Part shown: positions 1-5,303 of the stretch, in pieces
Layout of the letters: every line of letters begins with the position of its first letter
Numbering within the stretch: the first letter of the stretch is position 1
Source: Pseudomonadota bacterium
GTDB lineage: Bacteria; Pseudomonadota; Alphaproteobacteria; Rhizobiales; Hyphomicrobiaceae
DNA: 5,303 nucleotides
Direction of reading: 5' to 3'
Assembly: GCA_023392135.1 (NCBI GenBank)
Contig: JAEVZQ010000029.1
Span: forward strand, 1-5,303
Notes under the pieces: generated by a model
Databases searched by the model: none
Told to the model about the DNA's origin: nothing
Seen by the model: the letters and a program-made list of their open reading frames with translations, nothing else
Program-made: the position numbers and the translations under genes

Positions 1-62
1 AGGTTTACCACTCCTCCTCGCCAGCAAGGAGCGATCGAAATAGACAAACGGAGACAATTCCG

Positions 63-692
63 ATGAAAGCAATTGTGGTAGGGGACCGGGCCGCTGGAAC
101 GGCCGGGATGAAGCTGGTGGAACGGCCCGAGCCGCAGGCAGCGATAAACGACGTCGTCGTTCGGGTTCATGCGTCGGGATTCGTCTCGACCGAGCTGACA
201 TGGCCTTCGGCCTGGACCGATCGCCTCGGCCGGGACCGAACACCATCCATCTCCGGGCATGAGCTGGCCGGAGTGGTCGCCGCCCTCGGCTACGGCACGA
301 CGGGTCTCACGCTGGGACAGCGGGTGTTCGGCCTCACGGACTGGTATCGCGACGGCACGCTCGCGGAATATGTCGCCACGCAGGCACGCGACCTCGCCCC
401 GCTGCCGGGCGACGTCGACTTCACGGTCGGCGAAGCCTGCCGATTTCGGGTCTGACCGCCTGGCAGGGGCTTTTCCAGCACGGTCATCTTCAGGCGGGGC
501 AGAGTGTCCTTGCGCATGGCGCGGCCGGCGCAGTCGGTTCAATGGTTCGCACGCGGATTTGGCGCCTACGTCATCGGCACAGGTCGCGCCGCCGACCGTC
601 AGAACGCGCTCGACTTCGGCGCAAATGAATTCGTCGACCTCGAAAACGACCTCTTGGAAGACGCCGGTGGAGTCGATCTGGTGTTCGATGCG
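63..692 (+). pseudogene. Zinc-independent NADP-dependent alcohol dehydrogenase / quinone oxidoreductase, disrupted and 3'-truncated
   Basis: Remnant of a cytoplasmic MDR-superfamily (quinone oxidoreductase-like) enzyme that would use NADPH to reduce quinones or activated carbonyls; the substrate cannot be told. The start ATG at 63 has a GGAGA (50-54) eight bases upstream. Residues 1-126 form the GroES-like domain, with SGHELAGVV near 64-72 and GLTLGQRVFG near 81-90. The Cys that binds catalytic zinc in classical ADHs is absent. The frame then hits TGA at 453-455. The family sequence continues instead in another frame from 437 (LPISGLTAWQGLF, then the nucleotide-binding HGAAGAVG at 515-538). 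It returns to the first frame at about 549 (FGAYVIGTGRAADR to VDLVFDAV). Similarity ends near 690, inside the Rossmann domain, where autotransporter sequence begins. About 205 codons remain of a family usually near 310 residues, and the C-terminal third is missing. Judged against the expected family sequence, both frame changes look like small deletions (about 4 and 8 nt) rather than single-base errors. Non-functional as a reductase. Confidence 0.85.
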
Positions 693-2568
693 GTATTACT
701 CGGTGCAGGCTCTACCGCCAAGGGCACAATCAACATAGGAGCGGCCGCAGGCGATCTAGCAGCCGCCGCAGGCATACTCGATGCCGATCGCCTCGAGTTC
801 GGCAACGGCTCGGGGACGCTGAACCTCAACCATACGGACACGGCCTACGAGCTCGCGAGTGCGCTTGCCAGCACGGGCACCGGAACCCATGCCACCAACC
901 AACTGGCCGGGACCACGCGCCTGACGGGCGACAGTTCAGGCTTCACCGGCCTGACGACGGCCCAGGCTGGCACGCTCGTCGTTGCCGGCGCGCTTGGCGG
1001 ATCTCTCAACGTCGCCGCCGGCGGACAGCTCGGCGGCACCGGCACCGTCGGCTCGCCCGGCTCCACGGTCACCATCGCCGACGGCGGCGTGCATGCGCCG
1101 GGCAACTCAATCGGGGTCCAGACCATCGCCGGGGATTACGTCAATCACGGCACCCTGCTCATCGAGGCCACTCCAACGGAAGCGGACAGGATCGTGGTGG
1201 CGGGATCGGTCGACATCACCGGCGCCACCGCTCGAGCTCGTCCTGTCGCCCTCGGATGCGGAGAGCTGCCACGTCCTCAACGGCCCCTTCATCATCATCG
1301 ACAAGCAGAGCGCCGGGGTCGTGACCGGAAGCTTCGATCCCGTCACGCAGAATCTCCTCTTCCTCGACGCGCTGCTCGACTATCAGGGCGGAGACGGCAA
1401 CGACGTGACGCTGGAGTTGCAGCGCAACGATGTCGCCTTCGCCGACGTGGGGCATACGCGCAACCAGATCGCCACCGGCGCGGCCATCGACACGCTCGAT
1501 GGCAGCAATGCGGTCTGGCGCGCCATCGCGCTCACGAACGATCAGGACCTCGTGCGGGCGAGCTTCGACGCGCTCTCCGGCGAGATTTACGCCAGCGCAC
1601 AATCAGCCCTGATCGAGGACAGCCGCTTCGTCGGCAACGCCGCCATCGATCGCGTCCGTAGTGCGTTCGATACGGCCGGCGCCTCGTATGCGCCCGTGCT
1701 CGCCTACAGGCCGGGCGAGGCCCCGGTGATCGTCGCGCCCGATTACGCCGGCCCGGTAGTCTGGGCCGATGGCGTCGGCTCGTGGGCGTCCACTGACAGC
1801 GACGGCAATGCCGCCTCTCTCGACCGCTCCACCGGTGGCTTCCTGCTCGGCGCGGACCGGCTTGTGGGCGACTGGCGCGCCGGCATCCTGGCCGGCTACA
1901 GCCATTCCAAATTCAAGGCAAAGGACCGCGGCTCGTCGGCATCCAGCGACAACTGGCATCTGGGCCTGTATGGCGGCAGCGAATGGGCCGACCTCGCCTT
2001 GCGCGCCGGGCTTGCGTATAGCTGGCACGACATCGACACGCGCCGCGCAATCTCCATCCACGGCCTCACCGACAGTGTCTCGGCGGGCTACGATGCCGGC
2101 ACGTTCCAGGCGTTCGGCGAGTTCGGCTATGGCATCGAGGCGGGGCCGGCCCGTTTCGAGCCCTTCGTCAACCTCGCTCATGCGAGCTTCCGGGACGATG
2201 ATTTCGCCGAAAGCGGCGGCGCGGCTGCACTCACCAGCCGAAGCGATACGACCGGCGTCACCTTCACCACGCTCGGTGTACGCGCCGAGCACAGGCTGAT
2301 GCTCTACACGACCATTGCCACGCTCAAGGGCACGCTCGGCTGGCGCCATGCGTTCGGCGACGTCGTGCCCACCAGCACGAATGCCTTCGCAGGCTCCGAC
2401 GCCTTCATCATCGCCGGCGCACCGATCGCCCGCGACAGCGCAGTCGTCGAGGCCGGCTTCGATCTCGAGCTCTCCCCGCAGTCTACCTTCGGCCTGAACT
2501 ATGCCGGTCAGCTCGCAGAGAGCGCACAGGACCATGGCTTCAAGGCAAACCTCACGATGAGGTTCTGA
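693..2568 (+). pseudogene. Autotransporter (type Va) outer-membrane beta-barrel protein, 5'-truncated and frameshifted
   Basis: Remnant of a type V secretion autotransporter, whose barrel in the outer membrane would export an N-terminal beta-helix passenger. Codons from about 693 to 1229 are typical passenger sequence: GTINIGAAAGD, then an autotransporter-associated strand repeat around TRLTGDSSGFTG and GTLVVAGALGG, then HAPGNSIG. The frame shifts by +1 at 1230, where one extra base separates ITGAT from LELVLSPSDAES. The second frame then stays open to TGA at 2566-2568. The stretch from about 1432 to 1630 (NDVAFADVGHTRNQIATG; FDALSGEIYASAQ) is the linker before the barrel. The barrel (Pfam Autotransporter type) spans about 1760-2565, roughly 268 residues, with alternating polar/hydrophobic strands and the C-terminal MRF-stop typical of outer-membrane proteins. 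There is no signal peptide, no start codon of its own and only a short passenger, because the 5' end is replaced by oxidoreductase sequence. The barrel half is well preserved, which suggests recent decay. If base 1230 were a sequencing error the frame would be intact, but the N-terminus would still be wrong. Confidence 0.85.
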
Positions 2569-2569
2569 G

Positions 2570-2590
2570 CCCCACTCCTCACAAGTGGGG
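2570..2590 (+). terminator. Hairpin just after the autotransporter stop, possible weak terminator
   Basis: CCCCACT (2570-2576) pairs perfectly with AGTGGGG (2584-2590) around a 7-base loop, starting two bases after the TGA. No run of T follows (the next bases are AAAGAGCG), so it is not a canonical Rho-independent terminator. It may instead help protect or end the transcript. Its position directly after the stop is the main argument for function. Confidence 0.4.
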
Positions 2591-2672
2591 AAAGAGCGAC
2601 TGGGTGCGAGGCTGGCGTAACCGACGATCGACTCGTAACCCAGGTAAACACTGATTGCGATTAGGGTCCTGT

Positions 2673-2725
2673 AGCTGATGAGTCCCGCAATGCTCTCGGC
2701 CCGTACCTACCCAAGATCATCAGCT
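2673..2725. repeat. Perfect 9-bp inverted repeat with 35-base spacer
   Basis: AGCTGATGA at 2673-2681 is the exact reverse complement of TCATCAGCT at 2717-2725. The spacer is long and mixed in sequence, so a simple hairpin would be only moderately stable. It could be a stem of a larger RNA structure, the arms of a degenerate intergenic repeat element, or chance. No protein-binding site family is recognised. Confidence 0.35.
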
Positions 2726-2792
2726 CGTTACTCGGGCGGCGGCAATCCGCAGGCGCTGGTGATTGCGCTGAACCGCTGACTTGAGGCCGGCA

Positions 2793-2840
2793 GGGCAGTC
2801 GCAGGATCTGTGTCGCTGCCCGCCCCTGTTCCATCGGGCG
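2793..2840 (+). promoter_or_regulatory. Two adjacent GC-rich hairpins upstream of the acyl-CoA dehydrogenase
   Basis: GGGCAG (2793-2798) plus CG (2800-2801) can pair with CGCTGCCC (2814-2821), giving an 8-pair stem with one bulged T. CGCCC (2821-2825) can pair with GGGCG (2836-2840) immediately after it. The pair ends about 47 bases before the start codon at 2888, so it could lie in the 5' untranslated leader. No known riboswitch or leader family is recognised, and short GC stems are common in DNA this rich in G and C. Confidence 0.2.
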
Positions 2841-2887
2841 CTCCATCACGTTAGGCTTCAGCGGATAATGCTCGACGAGGCCCGACG

Positions 2888-4039
2888 ATGCAGTTCGCCC
2901 TGACCGATGAACAGACCGCGATCCAGGACACCGCCCTCGCCTTTGCGAAGGAGCGGATCGCGCCATTCGCAGCACAGTGGGACGAAGAGGCTTACTTCCC
3001 GGTCGATGTGATCCGGGAAACGGCGCCGCTCGGCATGGCGGCCATCTACGTTCCGGCCGAAAAGGGCGGCTCGGGGCTGTCGCGGCTCGATGGTGCACTC
3101 ATCTTCGAGGCGCTGTCGTATAGCTGCCCGGCCATAGCCGCCTACCTCTCGATCCACAACATGGTCGCCTGGATGGTCGGCAGATACGGCACGGACGCCC
3201 AGATTGCCGCCTGGATGCCGAAGCTCGCCAGCATGGAGTGGCTCTCGAGCTACTGCCTGACGGAGCCCGGCGCCGGCTCGGATGCCGCAGCTCTCGCCAC
3301 CCGGGCCGAACGCGAGGGCGATCATTACGTGCTGAACGGCACCAAGCAATTCATCTCAGGCGCGGGCGCAACCGACTTCTACTTCGTGTTCGCGCGCACC
3401 GGTGGAGAAGGAGCTTCCGGGATCTCGGCCTTCGTCGTTTTCAAGGATACGCCCGGCCTCTCCTTCGGCGCCAATGAGCGCAAGATGGGCTGGAATGCGC
3501 AGCCGACCCGCCAGGTCATCATGGAGAATGTGAGGGTGCCTGCCTTCAACCTTATCGGCGGCGTCGAGGGGCAGGGGTTCAAGTTCGCCATGAGCGGTCT
3601 CGACGGCGGCCGCGTCAATATCGGCGCCTGTTCGCTGGGACCGGCCTGGGCCGCGCTCGACAAGGCGCGCGACTACATGCTCGAGCGGAAGGCCTTCGGC
3701 GCTCCGATCGCCGACTTCCAGGCTCTCCAGTTCAAGATCGCCGACATGGCGACGGACCTCGAGGCCGCGCGGTTGATGATCTATCGCGCCGCTGATGCCC
3801 TCGACCGCGCCGACCCGCAGGCCACGAAGTACTCGGCCATGGCCAAGCGCTACGCAACCGACCTCGGCTTCGACATCGTCAACCAGGCGCTGCAGATCCA
3901 CGGCGGATATGGCTACCTGAAGGACTACGGGCTGGAGAAGCTCGTCCGCGATCTCCGCGTGCATCAGATCCTGGAGGGGACGAACGAGTTCATGCGCGTC
4001 GTGATCTCGCGAAAGGTGCTCGGCGGTAACAGGGGCTGA
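2888..4039 (+). CDS. Isobutyryl-CoA dehydrogenase-type acyl-CoA dehydrogenase
   Basis: A 383-residue cytoplasmic flavoprotein of the acyl-CoA dehydrogenase family, full length for the family. It is predicted to oxidise isobutyryl-CoA to methacrylyl-CoA in valine breakdown, passing electrons to electron-transfer flavoprotein. The helical N-terminal domain (about 1-115) is followed by the FAD-binding signature CLTEPGAGSD (123-132) and FISGAGATD (155-163). The barrel contains MGWNAQPTR (200-208) and GGRVNIGACSLG (240-251), both resembling human ACAD8 rather than short-chain butyryl-CoA enzymes. The second signature, QALQIHGGYGYLKDYG, lies at 333-348. Glu363 in ILEGTNEFMR occupies the catalytic-base position of the family. 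The ATG is supported by GAGG (2877-2880) seven bases upstream and by the normal N-terminal MQFALTDEQ. A partial 3-hydroxyisobutyryl-CoA hydrolase downstream supports the valine role. A related branched-chain substrate such as 2-methylbutyryl-CoA cannot be excluded. Confidence 0.93.
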   Translation: MQFALTDEQTAIQDTALAFAKERIAPFAAQWDEEAYFPVDVIRETAPLGMAAIYVPAEKGGSGLSRLDGALIFEALSYSCPAIAAYLSIHNMVAWMVGRYGTDAQIAAWMPKLASMEWLSSYCLTEPGAGSDAAALATRAEREGDHYVLNGTKQFISGAGATDFYFVFARTGGEGASGISAFVVFKDTPGLSFGANERKMGWNAQPTRQVIMENVRVPAFNLIGGVEGQGFKFAMSGLDGGRVNIGACSLGPAWAALDKARDYMLERKAFGAPIADFQALQFKIADMATDLEAARLMIYRAADALDRADPQATKYSAMAKRYATDLGFDIVNQALQIHGGYGYLKDYGLEKLVRDLRVHQILEGTNEFMRVVISRKVLGGNRG

Positions 4040-4127
4040 TATTTTTCAAACTCCTGCAGTTCGCCCTTGCCCCGGCCAGAGCCGGCAGCCAATGTGACGT
4101 GATCTGCACAGTTGGGGGCTGGTGGAT

Positions 4128-4682
4128 ATGCGTCGGCTGGTGGGGCTTGTCGCCTCTTTCGCGTGTGTGACAGGCGTTCTGGGTGTCGCGGCGGACCGAT
4201 CGCACGCCGATGGCTTTATCCGCGAGCTCAAGGCGGGTGCCCTCGCCCACGATGTCGACGGCCTCTGGAGCGGATTCAGCCGCGAGGGGAACGCGGTCGA
4301 TTTCAACGCAGAAGTGATCTTCTCGCCATCCCTGCCCTTCCTCTGGGGCGCCATCCGGCCGGCTCTCGGCGGCACGGTCAACTTCAACGGTGATACGAGC
4401 CACGCCTATCTCGATGCCCGCTGGGAGATCGAGTCGGCCACCGGCCTCTTTTTTGCGGCCGGCATAGGCGCTGCCGTGCACGACGGCGACCTCGAGCTCA
4501 AGTCACCGGACCGGAAGGCATTCGGCAGCCGCGTGCTGTTCCACATCCCGCTCGAGCTCGGCTACCGTTTCGATCAGCACAACAGCCTTTCGGTCTACTT
4601 CGAGCACCTGTCGAACGCCAACCTGGCCGACGAGAACGAGGGCATGGACTTGCTCGGCGCTCGCTACGGCTACAGGTTCTAG
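4128..4682 (+). CDS. PagL-like acyloxyacyl hydrolase (lipid A 3-O-deacylase family), outer membrane
   Basis: A 184-residue protein. Residues 1-27 form a signal peptide: MRR, a hydrophobic core LVGLVASFACVTGVLGVAA, and a likely cut after SHA. The rest is a small beta-barrel with amphipathic strands, such as SVYFEH and LLGARYGYRF, ending in the terminal Phe typical of outer-membrane proteins. The motif YFEHLSNANLADENEG (157-172) matches the PagL active site; His160 and Ser162 correspond to His126 and Ser128 of Pseudomonas aeruginosa PagL. The third catalytic position, Glu140 there, is Asp174 here. PagL removes the 3-O-linked acyl chain of lipid A; the same activity is inferred here but unproven. 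ATG 4128 is preferred to the in-frame GTG at 4122 because GGGGG (4113-4117) is then 10 bases away and the signal peptide begins with basic residues. The gene starts 88 bases after the dehydrogenase stop with no clear terminator between, so co-transcription is possible. Confidence 0.85.
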   Translation: MRRLVGLVASFACVTGVLGVAADRSHADGFIRELKAGALAHDVDGLWSGFSREGNAVDFNAEVIFSPSLPFLWGAIRPALGGTVNFNGDTSHAYLDARWEIESATGLFFAAGIGAAVHDGDLELKSPDRKAFGSRVLFHIPLELGYRFDQHNSLSVYFEHLSNANLADENEGMDLLGARYGYRF

Positions 4683-4700
4683 TTCCAGCTGGCCGGACTC

Positions 4701-4719
4701 AGGCCCGGCTTCGGGCTTT
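4701..4719 (+). terminator. Probable Rho-independent terminator after the PagL-like gene
   Basis: AGGCCCG (4701-4707) pairs with CGGGCTT (4712-4718) around a GCTT loop: five G-C pairs plus a G-U and an A-U. The last T's run into TTTCT, giving a short U-rich tail. It lies about 19 bases after the stop at 4682. A competing stem, GCCGG (4692-4696) with CCGGC (4705-4709), overlaps its left arm. The U tract is short, so termination may be only partial. Confidence 0.55.
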
Positions 4720-4786
4720 CTGCGGCAACCTCCTATCTTGCATTCATTAGCGAGATCGCCCACACGACGTGAGGGGTGCAGCGCCG

Positions 4787-4822
4787 ATGACGCCTGCAGA
4801 ATTGCTGAAGGACGAGGCATGA
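4787..4822 (+). other. Possible 11-codon upstream ORF overlapping the hydrolase start (ATGA)
   Basis: ATG at 4787 opens an 11-codon frame (MTPAELLKDEA) whose TGA at 4820-4822 overlaps the ATG at 4819-4821 of the hydrolase as ATGA. A GAGGGG at 4771-4776 lies ten bases before it, so it could be translated and couple translation to the hydrolase. It equally could be chance, since the hydrolase has its own good ribosome binding site, which lies inside this small frame. The peptide matches nothing I know. Confidence 0.3.
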
Positions 4823-5303
4823 CTGGAGAGGTTTCCGACGACGTCATCATCTGGCGCGAAGGACGTGCCGGCCGCATCACCATGAACCGGCCGAAGGCGC
4901 TCAACGCGCTCACCTATCCGATGACCCTGGCCATCGACGATGCCCTGAGACGCTGGGAGCACGATCCGGAGGTCACAGTCGTCATTCTCGACGGAGCCGG
5001 CGACCGCGCCTTGTGCGCGGGTGGCGATGTCAGGGCCATTTACGATCAGGGCTCTGAAGCACCCGCCTTCGCCCGCAGGTTCTGGGCCGACGAGTACCGC
5101 CTCAATGCTTATATCGGCCGCTATCCGAAGCCGTTCGTCGCCTTCATGGATGGCATCGTGATGGGCGGTGGCATCGGCCTCTCGGCCCATGCGCGCCATC
5201 GCATCGTCACGGAGCGCAGTCAGCTCGCGATGCCGGAGACGGGAATCGGGCTCATCCCCGACGTCGGCGGAACATGGTTGCTGGCGCATGCGCCGGGCGA
5301 GAC
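4819..5303 (+). CDS. 3-hydroxyisobutyryl-CoA hydrolase (enoyl-CoA hydratase/isomerase superfamily), 3' end outside the window
   Basis: The first 161 codons of a crotonase-fold enzyme, cut off by the window edge; the family is usually about 350 residues. It is predicted to hydrolyse 3-hydroxyisobutyryl-CoA to 3-hydroxyisobutyrate and free CoA, which removes the toxic methacrylyl-CoA branch in valine degradation. Visible motifs are MNRPKALNALT (22-32), the oxyanion-hole region ALCAGGDVRAIY (64-75), MDGIVMGGGIGLS (110-122) and AMPETGIGLIPDVGG (137-151). Glu140 and Asp148 have the spacing of the catalytic Glu169/Asp177 of human HIBCH. Together with the AGGDVRAIY signature, they separate it from ordinary enoyl-CoA hydratases. 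ATG 4819 is chosen because AAGGA (4808-4812) lies six bases upstream and the crotonase core begins soon after. A probable terminator separates it from the PagL-like gene, so it may have its own promoter in 4720-4800, although none is obvious. Confidence 0.92.
   Translation, partial: MTGEVSDDVIIWREGRAGRITMNRPKALNALTYPMTLAIDDALRRWEHDPEVTVVILDGAGDRALCAGGDVRAIYDQGSEAPAFARRFWADEYRLNAYIGRYPKPFVAFMDGIVMGGGIGLSAHARHRIVTERSQLAMPETGIGLIPDVGGTWLLAHAPGE

Larger units (their letters stand above)
2591..2887. other. Intergenic region without a recognisable gene
   Basis: Roughly 300 bases between the autotransporter remnant and the acyl-CoA dehydrogenase. All frames on both strands are either closed or encode low-complexity Arg/Pro/Ser-rich peptides typical of shadow frames, and no protein family is recognisable. 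It contains a spaced 9-bp inverted repeat (2673-2725) and two adjacent GC-rich hairpins (2793-2840). The last bases carry GAGG (2877-2880), the ribosome binding site of the next gene. I could not identify a convincing sigma-70 promoter, though the dehydrogenase promoter most likely lies here because the upstream gene is degenerate. Confidence 0.6.

Noticed and set aside
453..455. TGA as a recoded (selenocysteine or read-through) codon, since the first frame is otherwise open from 63 to 1661
   Set aside because: The conserved family motifs between 437 and 548 (LPISGLTAW, HGAAGAVG) lie in a different frame, so the TGA falls in out-of-frame sequence. Frameshift is the right explanation.
1222..1240. 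Programmed +1 frameshifting in the autotransporter
   Set aside because: There is no slippery sequence, stop codon or stimulatory structure at the site. The gene is also truncated at its 5' end, so decay or sequencing error is more likely.
504..1661. A 385-codon GTG-initiated protein spanning the oxidoreductase/autotransporter joint
   Set aside because: Its first ~15 codons and everything after 1230 are out of frame with recognisable family sequence. It starts in mid-domain and has no good ribosome binding site.
1603..2535. 310-residue open frame on the minus strand
   Set aside because: It lies wholly antisense to the well-recognised barrel domain, and its translation has no family features. 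Long antisense frames are expected in GC-rich coding DNA.
2675..2700. CTGATGAG resembling the core of a hammerhead ribozyme
   Set aside because: The required CGAAA segment and a third stem are not found downstream, so the match is only the 8-base core.
2661..3349. Two overlapping minus-strand open frames (2661-3098 and 2858-3349)
   Set aside because: Mostly antisense to the acyl-CoA dehydrogenase, with Arg/Pro/Ser-rich or Gly/Arg-rich translations and no recognisable domain.
4122..4127. GTG at 4122 as the start of the PagL-like gene
   Set aside because: It would be only about 4 bases from GGGGG and would add MD before the basic MRR that opens the signal peptide. ATG at 4128 fits better.
4747..5289. 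180-residue open frame on the minus strand
   Set aside because: Antisense shadow of the 3-hydroxyisobutyryl-CoA hydrolase, which has clear catalytic motifs on the + strand.

Overview
The window looks like chromosomal DNA of a high-GC alphaproteobacterium. A member of the Hyphomicrobiales (Mesorhizobium, Aminobacter or a relative) is the best guess. This rests on codon choice strongly biased to G/C, a rhizobial style of autotransporter barrel, and an isobutyryl-CoA dehydrogenase / hydroxyisobutyryl-CoA hydrolase pair. Genus is inference only. All convincing genes are on the + strand.

Left part (1-2568), decayed genes: a zinc-independent NADP-dependent quinone-oxidoreductase-like gene starts normally at 63 but is disrupted twice, near 437 and 548. 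It then stops resembling its family in mid-domain near 690. At that point the same reading frame passes directly into the passenger region of a type V autotransporter that has lost its own N-terminus and signal peptide. The autotransporter carries a further +1 frameshift at about 1230, then reads cleanly through a complete C-terminal beta-barrel to the terminal Phe at 2568. The simplest reading is two pseudogene remnants joined by a deletion, not a working fusion protein.

Middle (2569-2887): about 320 bases with no supportable gene. They hold a 7-bp hairpin just after the autotransporter stop, a perfect 9-bp inverted repeat (2673-2681 / 2717-2725) and two small GC-rich hairpins before the next gene.

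Right part (2888-5303), intact genes: an isobutyryl-CoA dehydrogenase-type acyl-CoA dehydrogenase (2888-4039), a PagL-like outer-membrane acyloxyacyl hydrolase (4128-4682), a probable Rho-independent terminator (about 4701-4719), and the first 161 codons of a 3-hydroxyisobutyryl-CoA hydrolase (4819 to the window edge). The first and last act in valine degradation: isobutyryl-CoA to methacrylyl-CoA, then 3-hydroxyisobutyryl-CoA to free 3-hydroxyisobutyrate. The lipid A-modifying PagL-like gene sits between them with no obvious metabolic link. I see no RNA genes, CRISPR arrays, insertion sequences or phage genes, and no clear evidence of a new defence or mobile system. The most notable points are the chimeric pseudogene junction and the Asp in place of the usual catalytic Glu in the PagL-like protein.
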